A stretch of DNA of 64,000 nt from Sphingobacterium sp. (lineage in GTDB: Bacteria > Bacteroidota > Bacteroidia > Sphingobacteriales > Sphingobacteriaceae): the NCBI GenBank assembly GCA_031286695.1, contig JAITTY010000005.1, forward strand, positions 682,001 to 746,000, given 5' to 3'. The position numbers and the translations under genes were made by a program. Position 1 is the stretch's first letter, and each line of letters begins with the position of its first letter. This document shows, in pieces, positions 26,106-35,900 of this stretch. The notes under the pieces are model-generated. The model was not told where the DNA came from and ran no database searches. It worked only from the letters and a program-made list of their open reading frames with translations.

Positions 26106-26633
26106 TTAATAGCGTAATTTCAATTTTTTAAAGACAAAATGCCATAACCATATCGGTCCCACCAGCAAAAATTGCAGGAATTGCTGCCCCGTAACTTTCC
26201 TTTTTTCCTTTCCCTTACCCAAAAACAGTATGATGATGGATACCAATGCAATAGCCAAACACACCCAGATTACAGCAGGGCCACCATTTTTTTGCGCATA
26301 TTCCAGCTGCACGATAAAATAACTCATGCCCCCGATAGAGAATAAAATCGCATAAGATAAGGTTGCTGAAAGCTTTAAATAATAGTAGATAACAACGGCA
26401 ATGAAGAAAGAACCCCAGTTCAGAAAAGTATGCCAATTGAGTTTGACCAAGAATTCAAATTGAGGAAAAGGGATCATCCAGATACAGCCCATAATACCGA
26501 AAAATAATAACGGCAAAAAGATGGCCTGAATAACACGGTTGGCTGGATCTTGAAAATTAGCATCCAATTCTGCAAAATATTTATCTACGGGACGCAGAGG
26601 TTCAGCTTCTGGAACTTTCTTCTTTTGTTTCAT
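26106..26633 (-). CDS. DUF962/Mpo1-like membrane protein without the usual histidines
   Basis: 175 residues, four predicted helices. The C-terminal QFLQFLLVGPIWLWHFVFKK and the N-terminal PANRVIQAIFLPLLFFG match Bacteroidota DUF962 proteins, the family of yeast Mpo1, a 2-hydroxy fatty acid dioxygenase. Where family members have two His (SHQNPTNKxIH), this protein has Phe27 and Gln36, so Fe binding there is doubtful. It may be an inactive or repurposed paralogue. A perfect -7 box ends only 4 bp before its ATG. Confidence 0.75.
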   Translation of the reverse strand: MKQKKKVPEAEPLRPVDKYFAELDANFQDPANRVIQAIFLPLLFFGIMGCIWMIPFPQFEFLVKLNWHTFLNWGSFFIAVVIYYYLKLSATLSYAILFSIGGMSYFIVQLEYAQKNGGPAVIWVCLAIALVSIIILFLGKGKEKRKVTGQQFLQFLLVGPIWLWHFVFKKLKLRY

Positions 26634-26637
26634 TCGG

Positions 26638-26645
26638 CAAATTTA
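26638..26645 (-). promoter_or_regulatory. -7 box directly in front of the DUF962 gene
   Basis: TAAATTTG on the minus strand, full match to TAnnTTTG, 4 bp from the ATG at 26633. No TTG at the expected -33 distance. Confidence 0.5.
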
Positions 26646-26772
26646 ACAAATATTGGACATGCCTCGCTCCTCCGAGGGAATAATTTGCTATTTTTTAGTC
26701 TGCCGCAAGTCATTATATACTTTCAAGCTTCACAGACTCGCTTACTCCTATACTATTCCGTAATATTGCAGC

Positions 26773-27423
26773 ATGAAGTCTTATAAACATATCTTATTCG
26801 ATCTTGACGGAACACTCACTGACCCTGCAGAAGGTATCACCAAATGTATTGCTTATGCACTGGAATCGAAAGGAATCCAGACAGCAGACCTAAACAGTCT
26901 CAAAGCTTTGATCGGTCCACCGCTCAAAGATTCTTTTATGCATACTTTTGGCTTTGAGGAAAACGAAGCAATCACCTGTGTCGAAAAATATCGGGAACGC
27001 TTTTCGACAGTGGGATTATATGAGAATATACTGTTTGATCGAGTACCCGAACTTTTGGAACAACTAAAATCAAGAGATTACCACATCTACCTGGCCACAT
27101 CGAAACCTGAAATATTCGCAAAAAAAATATTGAGTCATTTTGCAATCGATCAATATTTTGATTTTGCAGGCGGAAGTGCTTTGGATGATTCCAGACCGAC
27201 AAAAACCAGTGTCATCCAGTATGTCATGGAAAACACCGGGCTGACGGATCCCCAAAACTGCATCATGGTCGGCGATCGTAAACATGACTTAATTGGCGCT
27301 CGAGAAACGGGAATGGATGCGATAGGAGTTCTGTATGGCTATGGCGACCGGACGGAACTCGAAGGGGAATCGCCCACCTATTTATTGCATAGCGTAGCAG
27401 ATTTAATTGAATTTTTCGAATAA
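26773..27423 (+). CDS. HAD-superfamily phosphatase (phosphoglycolate phosphatase-like)
   Basis: 216 residues. Motif I FDLDGTLTDPAEG, motif II Thr/Ser in LATSKPE, Lys and motif III MVGDRKHDLIGARETGM complete the HAD active site; the insert between residues 20 and 80 is a helical C1 cap as in Gph/PpaX. It hydrolyses small phosphate monoesters such as phosphoglycolate or nucleotides; substrate is not decided. A single gene between two bidirectional terminators; a 7/8 -7 match (TAATATTG) sits 4 bp before the ATG. Confidence 0.88.
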   Translation: MKSYKHILFDLDGTLTDPAEGITKCIAYALESKGIQTADLNSLKALIGPPLKDSFMHTFGFEENEAITCVEKYRERFSTVGLYENILFDRVPELLEQLKSRDYHIYLATSKPEIFAKKILSHFAIDQYFDFAGGSALDDSRPTKTSVIQYVMENTGLTDPQNCIMVGDRKHDLIGARETGMDAIGVLYGYGDRTELEGESPTYLLHSVADLIEFFE

Positions 27424-27430
27424 TAAAAAA

Positions 27431-27452
27431 GCTCCAATCAGCAGATTGGAGC
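27431..27452 (+). terminator. bidirectional terminator between the HAD gene and rny
   Basis: 9-bp stem GCTCCAATC (27431-27439) with GATTGGAGC (27444-27452) between A6 and T6 runs; serves convergent genes. Confidence 0.88.
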
Positions 27453-27480
27453 TTTTTTATTATTGTTGACCTCGATAGAT

Positions 27481-29034
27481 CTATTTCGCGTAAGACACAG
27501 ATCTTGTCTCGCGGATTACAGTAACTTTAATTTGTCCCGGATAAGTCATTTCCGTTTGGATACGGTTGGAGATATCAGCGGCCAATATTTCTGATTGCGC
27601 ATCAGATACTTTTTCGCTTTCCACGATCACACGAAGCTCACGTCCAGCTTGTATCGCAAAGGTTTTTTCAACGCCAGGATAAGATAGCGCCAAATCTTCC
27701 AACTCTTTCAGACGTTTGATATAACTTTCTACAACCTCACGGCGTGCACCTGGACGTGCACCAGAAATGGCGTCACAGGCTTGAACGACCGGAGATATTA
27801 AAGCGGTCATCTCGATCTCATCGTGGTGAGCTCCGATGGCATTACATACATCCGGATGTTCCTTATATTTTTCAGCAAGCTGCATACCTAAGATGGCGTG
27901 TGGCAATTCTGGGTTATCGTCAGGCACTTTTCCAATATCATGCAGTAATCCAGCACGTTTTGCGTGTTTAACATTCAGGCCTAGCTCTGCAGCCATTGTA
28001 GCAGCAAAATTAGCAACCTCACGCGAGTGTTGTAAAAGATTTTGTCCATAAGACGAACGGTAACGCATACGACCTACCATACGAATCAATTCAGGGTGTA
28101 AGCCATGGATTCCCAAATCGATCGCGGTACGTTCACCAATTTCAACGATTTCATCCTCTATTTGCGTCCGCGTCTTAGCAACAACCTCTTCAATACGTGC
28201 CGGGTGGATACGTCCATCTGTTACCAAACGGTGTAAAGCCAAGCGGGCAATCTCACGACGAACAGGATCAAAACCAGATAAGATAATAGCCTCCGGCGTA
28301 TCATCTACGATAATCTCCACACCAGTTGCAGCCTCAAGAGCACGGATATTACGACCTTCACGACCAATAATACGACCTTTGATTTCGTCATTTTCAATAT
28401 TGAAAATAGAAACCGTATTTTCGATGGCAGATTCCGTTGCTGTACGCTGAATTGTCTGGATAACAACTTTCTTTGCTTCTTTTGTTGCTGTCAATTTCGC
28501 CTCATCCACGATATCCTTGATTTGAATCATCGCTTGTGAGCGTGCTTCTTCACGCAAAGAATCCACCAGCTGGTTTTTCGCCTCGTCAGCAGTAACGCCA
28601 GCGATGCTCTCCAATTGTTTAATCTGTTGTAATTTGAGCGTTTCTACTTCTTCGGATTTCTTTTCATTCAATTCAACTAATTTATCCAGCTGTTTTTTCT
28701 TCGTATCCACCTCTTGCTTATCGCGATTGATGTTTTCCAGCTTTTGGTTAATTGACTGTTCTTTTTGTCTTAACGTATTTTCCTTTTGGTTGATGGTATT
28801 ATTACGTTGATTGACTTCCTTTTCGTGTTCAGATTTTAATTGAAGGAACTTTTCTTTGGCCTCTAACAGGCGTTTCTTTTTAATGTGTTCCCCTTCCTGC
28901 TCTGCATCTTTCAGTATGCTATTTACCTTATCCTTGGCTTCCTGTTCTTGTTTTTTAAATAACAGAACCAATAGATAACGACCTATAACAACACCAACAA
29001 TCAGAGAAATTATGCTATAAATTGCGATGTCCAT
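27481..29034 (-). CDS. rny: ribonuclease Y
   Basis: 517 residues, the usual length. Membrane-anchored endoribonuclease of mRNA decay. N-terminal helix ([20 protein letters not shown]), a long coiled coil (about 30-190), a KH domain ([19 protein letters not shown]) and the HD metal site (LLHDIGKV). A 350-bp gap upstream contains the ncRNA candidate. A weak promoter-like pair (TTG at 29096-29098, 20 bp, TAATTAAT at 29068-29075) lies close to the ATG, which would give a leader of about 30 nt. Confidence 0.95.
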   Translation of the reverse strand: MDIAIYSIISLIVGVVIGRYLLVLLFKKQEQEAKDKVNSILKDAEQEGEHIKKKRLLEAKEKFLQLKSEHEKEVNQRNNTINQKENTLRQKEQSINQKLENINRDKQEVDTKKKQLDKLVELNEKKSEEVETLKLQQIKQLESIAGVTADEAKNQLVDSLREEARSQAMIQIKDIVDEAKLTATKEAKKVVIQTIQRTATESAIENTVSIFNIENDEIKGRIIGREGRNIRALEAATGVEIIVDDTPEAIILSGFDPVRREIARLALHRLVTDGRIHPARIEEVVAKTRTQIEDEIVEIGERTAIDLGIHGLHPELIRMVGRMRYRSSYGQNLLQHSREVANFAATMAAELGLNVKHAKRAGLLHDIGKVPDDNPELPHAILGMQLAEKYKEHPDVCNAIGAHHDEIEMTALISPVVQACDAISGARPGARREVVESYIKRLKELEDLALSYPGVEKTFAIQAGRELRVIVESEKVSDAQSEILAADISNRIQTEMTYPGQIKVTVIRETRSVSYAK

Positions 29035-29111
29035 GTATGTATAATTGTATTATGTATGTTTGTTTTTATTAATTATTTTAAATTCCAGTATAAATCAATC
29101 GGCCCTATTCC

Positions 29112-29149
29112 GCAGTTTCTCTTCAAACTGCAACGGAGCCTCCCGGCTC
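29112..29149 (-). other. tandem hairpins between the ncRNA and rny
   Basis: Two stem-loops in a row: GCAGTTT (29112-29118) with AAACTGC (29125-29131), and GAGCC-type 5-bp stem 29136-29140 with 29145-29149. Neither is followed by a U-tract on the minus strand, so they are not simple terminators. They may be part of the rny leader or a processing signal; role unknown. Confidence 0.4.
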
Positions 29150-29168
29150 ATGATCAAGGCTTCATGAC

Positions 29169-29342
29169 AAAAAAAAACCGCAATTAAATTTAAACAGGTC
29201 TCATGTATTATTAAACTTCGTGATTACATAATTAGGCTTAGATTATGACCCAGATGGCTTTCGCAAAATGGCCTATATCTTTTTGCGCCTGTAATATTGA
29301 AGCGTTAAGTTTAAAATAGTGACAACCCGAATTTAATTGCGG
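29169..29342 (-). ncRNA. ssrS: probable 6S-type RNA
   Basis: The minus strand between 29342 and 29178 is closed by a perfect 13-bp stem (CCGCAATTAAATT, 29330-29342, with 29178-29190) and followed by nine U (29169-29177). Inside, further pairs follow in order: CGGGT with ACCTG; TATT-TTAAACTT with AAGTTTAATAATA (one bulge); then ATTAC-AGGC with GCCT-...-GTAAT, and an apical 7-bp hairpin CGCAAAA/TTTTGCG. The second and third stems are separated by an asymmetric open bubble. That rod with central bubble is the 6S RNA shape, which mimics an open promoter and binds the housekeeping holoenzyme. It follows zapA, as ssrS does in E. coli. TTTG abuts the 5' end. Family call is inference. Confidence 0.6.
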
Positions 29343-29382
29343 CAAATTCGTCGTTTAAGCTCTAAATATAAAGAACGTAAAT

Positions 29383-29673
29383 TTATTTTTTAAAGAAATC
29401 CGTCAACAACTGATCAAGTTCCTGTACTGAATTTTCCAGCCCCACTTCGTGGTTCTGGGATTGCCGCTCTGCATTTAGCATACGCGTCGCAAATTGCAAT
29501 ACACACATGGACAACAAATCCTGCTTATCTCTCACAGTATAGTTTTCCTGCAATTCCTTTACTTTTTCATTTATCAATTTCGCAGCATGCCGAATTACTT
29601 CTTCTTCCGCGCTCTCCACCCTCAGGGGATAGACACGATCTGCGATATTTATTTTTATGGAAATCTCTCCCAT
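29383..29673 (-). CDS. zapA: cell division protein ZapA
   Basis: 96 residues, typical size. Cytosolic FtsZ-ring stabiliser. The N-terminal ISIKINIADRVYPLRV beta part and the helix AAKLINEKVKELQ, ending in a coiled coil, fit ZapA. Co-directional with the coiled-coil gene (54 bp upstream) and pheT. Confidence 0.85.
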   Translation of the reverse strand: MGEISIKINIADRVYPLRVESAEEEVIRHAAKLINEKVKELQENYTVRDKQDLLSMCVLQFATRMLNAERQSQNHEVGLENSVQELDQLLTDFFKK

Positions 29674-29727
29674 TTCTTTGAGCTTTTTAACGTTGTATTA
29701 GTTTCAATCCGATAACACGTATTCCAA

Positions 29728-30033
29728 CTACTTCAACAAACTAATACACTTGTCTATTTCTCGCACAAAATCGTTAATTTTTTGTTTTGTGTCAAGTATT
29801 TTTTCATTAATTGCTTCCTTATCCGTTTCAGAATCTAACGTACGGGCTACAGCCAGTGCTTTGACCTTCTCTTCCAATTGCTTGCTCTTATCGTTGCTCG
29901 CATCGAAAGCTACTTTTAAGGATTGTACCTCTAATTTAAGCAAATCATTTTCTTCTTGCAAGACTTCGCACAATTGAATTAAATTTTTCGTTTTCTCAAC
30001 GATTAGATTCATTTGTGAAGACAATGTTGCCAT
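29728..30033 (-). CDS. small coiled-coil protein, possibly ZapB-like
   Basis: 101 residues, almost entirely heptad-like helix (EENDLLKLEVQSLKVAF; KQLEEKVKALAVARTL). No enzymatic motif. Placed between pheT and zapA with 40- and 54-bp gaps, so it is likely a division-related partner of ZapA, comparable in build to ZapB; this rests on position and coiled-coil character only. Confidence 0.65.
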   Translation of the reverse strand: MATLSSQMNLIVEKTKNLIQLCEVLQEENDLLKLEVQSLKVAFDASNDKSKQLEEKVKALAVARTLDSETDKEAINEKILDTKQKINDFVREIDKCISLLK

Positions 30034-30073
30034 ATTATAAATTGAATATTACCAATTAATGTTGTTTCTCTAA

Positions 30074-32470
30074 TTAACCGCGCACTTCTGCGCCTAGTTC
30101 CTTCTCAAAATTAACAATTAATTTTTGAACTATCGCATCAATTTGCTTATCCGTAAGTGTTTTTTCTTCGTCCTGCAAGATAAAGCTCAGAGCATAAGAC
30201 TTTTTCCCCGCCGGAATTTTATCACCTTTATAGACATCAAACACATTTACCTCCTTCAGAAGCTTACGTTCGGTCTTTTGCGCAATAAATTGCAGCTTGT
30301 CAAAGCTCACATTTTCGTCGATCAAAAGTGACAGATCTCGACGTACAGCAGGGAATTTGGACACTTCTTTATATTGGATGCTATTTTTGCGAATAATTTT
30401 CATCAAAACATCCCAATCGAAGTCTGCAAAGAAAACCTGACCTTCTACATCTGCCTTTTTCAGATCAGCATCAGCAACAGCACCGAAAGAAACCAGGCAT
30501 TTTTGCCCTTTCATATAGGATAAACCATAAGCAAAATGCTTGTTCGAAGCATCCTGGATTTGGATTCCTTCAATTTTCAGACGTTTGACAAGGGTGTCCA
30601 CTGCCGCTTTTAGATGATAGAAACTAACACCTTCTTTCTTGTTGTTCCATTGCTCCGGCTCATTTTTTCCTGTCAATGCAAAAACAAGATGCTGCGTCTC
30701 TTTATATCCTTCTCCGTCCAATGCATAAGTCTTCCCAAATTCAAAGAACTTGAGATCGAAATTTCTTCTTTTCTGATTATATTCAACCGCGTTCAAAACA
30801 GAAAACACCATGTTTTGACGCATTGTATCCAAATCGGAGCTCAATGGATTAAACAGCTTTACTGCTGTTTCAGGTTCATCAGCATAATCCAGTTTCGTTA
30901 ATGAATTGGATAAGATTTCACGAAATCCATTGGCAATTAGCAGATCCGCCAATTGATTTAGAACGACTTCCTTCTCCGGTTTCTCAACCGTATTTAAAGA
31001 GGCTTTAATTTGTGATTTCAACTCGATATTGTTGTAACCATAAATCCGCAATACCTCTTCAACAACATCCACTTCACGTGTGACATCTACGCGATAAGCT
31101 GGCACCAAAACATCAAGTCCCACTTCGGTTTCGGCAGCAACTTCAATCCCCAAAGCTACGATAATCGATTTGATTTCGTCATTTGGAATAGCCTGTCCGA
31201 TGAGACGAACCACATTTGCATAACTTACATGAAATGAAAATGGTTTGATCTCGACAGGATATTCATCTTTTAAAGTCGATGAAATAGTTCCACCAGCGAT
31301 TTCCTGAATCAATAAAGCCGCACGTTTTAGTGCTTCAACCGTCATATTAGGATCAGTACCACGTTCGAAACGGAAAGATGCGTCAGTTTTTAGTCCATGT
31401 CTTTTGGAGGTTTTACGAACCGAAACAGCATTGAAATAAGCCGATTCCAAAAATACATTTGTTGTTTCTGCAGAAACACCGGAAAATGCACCACCAAAAA
31501 CACCCGCAATACACATCGGTTTTTCAGCGTCGGCAATCACCAAGTCCTCTGCAGACAAGGTACGCTCTACCCCATCCAGGGTAACAAATTTCTCACCCTC
31601 GGTCGCAAGACGAACAAGGACTTTATTTCCAGCAATTTTATCGGCATCAAAAGCATGAAGCGGCTGTCCTAAATCATGTAAAATGTAATTCGTAACGTCT
31701 ACTATATTATTGATCGGACGAACGCCGATCACATTTAATTTTTCTTTTAACCAGTCTGGAGATTCAGCAACCTGAACGCCGCTGATATTAATACCGCTGT
31801 AACGAGGACTCGCCTGCGCATTGTCGACAACCACAGCTGTTCCCTCGGCCGCACCTGCTTTGAAAGCCGAAACATCTGCTTTCAGCAGCTGTGTGCGGGA
31901 ATGTGCCGCAATATCCCTTGCAACGCCTAAATGGGAAGCTGCATCCGCACGATTAGGGGTTAAACCGATCTCGTAACGGTAATCATCCTGAATATTATAA
32001 TGATCTTTAACCAGTGTACCTACCGCAACATCGGCCGGCAACTCAACAATACCGGCATGTGAAGTACCCAAACCAATTTCGTCTTCGCCACATAACATAC
32101 CTTCGGAAACCTCGCCACGGATTTTAGATTTTGTGATCTTAAAAGGCTCTCCTGACATCGGATAACAAGTTGTACCAACAGTGGCAACAATGACCTTTAA
32201 ACCTGTACGGCAATTTGGTGCGCCACATACGATATGTAAAAGCTCCGGACCGCCTACATCAACGGTAGTTACTCTCAATTTATCTGCATTCGGGTGTTGT
32301 TCACAAGTTTTCACTTCACCAACGACCAAGCCATCTAATCCACCTGGGATACTCTGTACAACGTCCAAAGCCTCTACTTCCAATCCTGTATTTGTCAGAA
32401 TCAAAGAGAGTTCTTCTGGAGTCGAATCTATATTAACGTGTTGTTTTAACCAATTATATGAAATATTCAT
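30074..32470 (-). CDS. pheT: phenylalanyl-tRNA synthetase beta subunit
   Basis: 798 residues. Charges tRNA-Phe together with PheS. N-terminal MNISYNWLKQHVN, the tRNA-binding domain (VVGEVKTCEQHPNADKLRV), B3/B4 editing, B5 (VRLIGQAIPNDEI) and C-terminal FDX-ACB domain (FPAVRRDLSLLIDENVSF) are in order. The open frame could reach 32581, but the promoter at 32491-32521 lies inside that stretch, so the ATG at 32470 is the start (leader about 15 nt). pheS is not in the window. Confidence 0.95.
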   Translation of the reverse strand: MNISYNWLKQHVNIDSTPEELSLILTNTGLEVEALDVVQSIPGGLDGLVVGEVKTCEQHPNADKLRVTTVDVGGPELLHIVCGAPNCRTGLKVIVATVGTTCYPMSGEPFKITKSKIRGEVSEGMLCGEDEIGLGTSHAGIVELPADVAVGTLVKDHYNIQDDYRYEIGLTPNRADAASHLGVARDIAAHSRTQLLKADVSAFKAGAAEGTAVVVDNAQASPRYSGINISGVQVAESPDWLKEKLNVIGVRPINNIVDVTNYILHDLGQPLHAFDADKIAGNKVLVRLATEGEKFVTLDGVERTLSAEDLVIADAEKPMCIAGVFGGAFSGVSAETTNVFLESAYFNAVSVRKTSKRHGLKTDASFRFERGTDPNMTVEALKRAALLIQEIAGGTISSTLKDEYPVEIKPFSFHVSYANVVRLIGQAIPNDEIKSIIVALGIEVAAETEVGLDVLVPAYRVDVTREVDVVEEVLRIYGYNNIELKSQIKASLNTVEKPEKEVVLNQLADLLIANGFREILSNSLTKLDYADEPETAVKLFNPLSSDLDTMRQNMVFSVLNAVEYNQKRRNFDLKFFEFGKTYALDGEGYKETQHLVFALTGKNEPEQWNNKKEGVSFYHLKAAVDTLVKRLKIEGIQIQDASNKHFAYGLSYMKGQKCLVSFGAVADADLKKADVEGQVFFADFDWDVLMKIIRKNSIQYKEVSKFPAVRRDLSLLIDENVSFDKLQFIAQKTERKLLKEVNVFDVYKGDKIPAGKKSYALSFILQDEEKTLTDKQIDAIVQKLIVNFEKELGAEVRG

Positions 32471-32490
32471 CTCGAATTTGATTTGATGCA

Positions 32491-32521
32491 CAAACTTAGA
32501 TAAATTTGAGTTTATATCCAA
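32491..32521 (-). promoter_or_regulatory. promoter of pheT
   Basis: Minus strand TTG (32519-32521), exactly 20 bp, TAAGTTTG (32491-32498), a perfect -7 box. Confidence 0.75.
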
Positions 32522-32664
32522 CGTCAATTTACCCTTCATCAACAGTTGGTCTGAATTTAATGCAGTAGGTAGGCCCCTCAAAAGACTTCATTAAGCTAGG
32601 CAGCAAGCGATTTTATCTTTTTTGAAAAAGTTGATACGATAGGAACAAGTTAGCTATCTGGGCC

Positions 32665-32732
32665 CTAGATTCATACCGAAGGAAGAGATCGTATGAAGGA
32701 ATTCATAAACCCCTTCCCAAGGATAATTCTAG
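32665..32732. other. structured element in the pheT-purL gap, function unknown
   Basis: The 400-bp gap between the divergent pheT and purL promoters contains several inverted repeats: CTAGATT (32665-32671) with AATTCTAG (32725-32732, one bulge), TTCATAC (32670-32676) with GTATGAA (32691-32697), and CCTT/AAGG (32712-32722). I recognise no riboswitch or RNA family. It lies outside both predicted leaders. Confidence 0.4.
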
Positions 32733-32935
32733 TTATTCATAGGTGATGAATGCTGCGAATGTAGGGTCTTTCCCCGAACGAAACGAATGCAAATATTAAT
32801 TATAACTTTTATTTACATGAATTAACACAACTTTACACTTATTTACACAAAACAGCAATTTTGGCCTTTTCCAGTAAACGCAACCTGAGCCTATTTTTTA
32901 ATGAAAATTCAAGCATTTCCATCAAAATAAATATG

Positions 32936-32943
32936 TAACTTTG
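32936..32943 (+). promoter_or_regulatory. -7 box of purL
   Basis: TAACTTTG, full match to TAnnTTTG; no TTG at the -33 distance. The in-frame TTG at 32941 is part of this box, so it cannot be the start codon. Confidence 0.6.
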
Positions 32944-32982
32944 TGCTTTAAATTTGAAGAACGTTCAAAACAAACACTTATA

Positions 32983-35900
32983 ATGATTCATTTCTTTGAG
33001 AACCCATCGAACACTGTATATGGTGTTCAAAGCGTAAACTCTTTATCACAAGAAGACATTACTAAACTCAACTGGCTATTCGGCAACGCCAAAAAACTTG
33101 ACGACCAAAACCTTAACCATTACTTTGTAGGACCCCGCGCAGCGATGGTCACTCCTTGGAGTACCAACGCTGTAGAAATCACACAAAATATGGGTATCCA
33201 AGGAATTGTTCGCATCGAAGAATTTCAACCGGTACCAGCAGATTTCAATGACTTCGATCCGATGATTTCGCAAAAGTTCAGTATGTTGACACAGGACATG
33301 TATACTGTCAACATCACACCTGAACCGATATTGGAAATCGAAGACATCGATGCTTACAATAAATCTGAAGGGCTGGCACTAAATCCAGAAGAAGTCGACT
33401 ATCTCAATAACCTATCGACCAAATTGGGCCGTCTGTTGACAGACTCTGAAGTGTTTGCTTTTTCGCAGGCTAATTCTGAACACTGTAGACACAAAATTTT
33501 CAATGGTACCTTTATCATTGATGGCGAAGAACAACCTACTTCCCTATTTAAATTAATCAAAAAAACTTCTGAAACCAATCCCAACGAGATTGTTTCAGCC
33601 TATAAAGATAACGTTGCCTTTATTAAAGGCCCTCGTGTGACACAATTTGCACCAAAATCTGCAGACAAGCCGGATTTTTACGAAGAGAAATCATTTGATT
33701 CTGTCTTGTCTGTAAAAGCAGAAACACACAATTTCCCAACGACTGTTGAACCTTTTTCTGGAGCAGCAACTGGATCTGGCGGTGAGATTCGTGACCGTAT
33801 GGCTGGTGGCCAGGGAGCAATTCCTTTGGCTGGTACAGCTGTCTATATGACGGCTTATTCCCGATTGGAACAAAACAAACTGAACCTCCAGTCAGGAACA
33901 GTGACCGAACCAGCAAAAGACCTAAACAAAACACGTCCATGGGAAAATGCAGTGCAGGAGCGTCAATGGTTGTACCAAACACCTGTAGACATTCTGATCA
34001 AAGCTTCCAATGGTGCTTCGGACTTCGGCAATAAATTTGGTCAGCCTTTGATTACAGGATCTGTACTGACCTTCGAGCATGAAGAGGACGGCCGTAAACT
34101 TGGCTACGATAAAGTCATTATGCAAGCTGGTGGTGTAGGTTATGGAAAATTAGATCAAGCAAAAAAACATACGCCAAAAACTGGAGATAAAGTTGTTATC
34201 CTAGGTGGTGAAAATTACCGCATCGGAATGGGTGGAGCTGCAGTATCTTCTGCAGATACAGGAGCATTTGGCTCTGGAATTGAGCTTAATGCGATTCAAC
34301 GTTCCAATCCCGAAATGCAAAAACGTGCAGCGAATGCTGTTCGTGGTTTAGTAGAGTCCGATCATAACCCAATTGTCTCTATCCATGATCATGGTGCAGG
34401 TGGCCACTTAAACTGTTTATCTGAACTTGTTGAAGAGACGGGAGGTTTAATTGACCTGGATGCACTTCCTGTAGGAGATCCTACATTATCGGCAAAAGAA
34501 ATTATCGGTAATGAATCGCAAGAACGTATGGGTCTTGTCATTGCTGAAGATGATATTGATATATTAAAACGTGTTGCAGATCGCGAACGTGCACCAATGT
34601 ACACTGTAGGTGATGTCACTGGCGACCACCGCTTTACTTTCGAATCGAAAAGTACAGGTGAAAAACCAATGGATTACGCCCTTGAAGATTTCTTTGGTTC
34701 ATCGCCAAAAACTTTCATGCGCGATAAAACCGTCGTTCGCAATTATGCTGATCTCGTTTATGATGCAGCCGACATTCCAAACTACTTAAACCAAGTATTA
34801 CAACTGGAAGCTGTTGCTTCGAAAGATTGGTTAACCAATAAAGTAGACCGTTGTGTTGGTGGCCGTGTTGCCAAACAACAATGTGCAGGTCCATTGCAAT
34901 TGGCGTTGAACAACGTCGGTGTTATGGCTCTTGACTATAAAGGTAAAGAAGGTATTGCGACAACAATAGGTCACTCCCCTGTTGCTGCCTTGGTGGATCC
35001 GGCGGCGGCAAGTAGAACGGCTATTGCCGAATCGCTTTCCAACATCGTATTTGCGCCAATCAAAAATGGCCTTGCAGGAATCTCCCTATCGGCCAACTGG
35101 ATGTGGGCGGCCAATAATGAAGGTGAAGATGCGCGCTTATACCAAGCTGTTAAAGCCTGCTCGGATTTTGCCATTGCTTTGGGAATCAATATCCCAACGG
35201 GAAAAGATTCTTTGTCGATGAAGCAAAAATATCCAAACGGCGAAAACGTCATTGCCCCAGGCACATTGATCATTTCTGCCGCAGGAAATTGTACTGATAT
35301 CACAAAAGTGGTAGAACCTGTGCTGAACAAAAAGGCCGGATCGATCTATTACATCAACTTATCAAAAGATCAGTTCAAATTAGGCGGTTCGTCATTTGCG
35401 CAAATCATCAATAAATTAGGTACTGAAGTACCGACCATTCAAGATGCTGCTTATTTCAAAACAGCATTCAATACCGTACAGCAATTAATTAACGAAGGAC
35501 AGATCGAAGCTGGTCACGACGTCGGATCGGGGGGCTTGATTACCACCTTATTGGAAATGACCTTTGCCGATGTTAATCTTGGCGCCAACTATGACCTTTC
35601 AGCATTAAATGAATCGGATAGCGTAAAAGCCTTCTTTAATGAGAATATTGCACTTGTCCTGCAGGCGAAAGACGACGCTGCTTTTGAAGCAATTGTCAAG
35701 GCAGCTGCTGTAGACGCGGTTAAAATTGGTCAGGTGACCGAAGGTAATACGGTAACGATTAAAAATCAAGAAGCGGTATTCAGCTTTGATGTCGCAGCAA
35801 CACGTGATGTATGGTCTACAACATCATTCCTTTTGGATTCAAAGCAATCTAAAAATGGAACAGCACAACAACGTTTCGATAATTATAAAAATCAACCGCT

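Noticed and set aside
32471..32581. N-terminal extension of pheT by 37 codons
   Set aside because: Contains the -33 and -7 boxes of the pheT promoter; homologues begin at MNISYNWL.
32675..32695. GAAGGAAG-like loop reminiscent of the SRP RNA tip
   Set aside because: Flanking sequence does not give the SRP helix 8 pairing and no GCAGCC follows, so no SRP RNA is called.
34971..35330. 119-codon minus-strand frame inside purL
   Set aside because: Antisense shadow of a conserved PurL segment.
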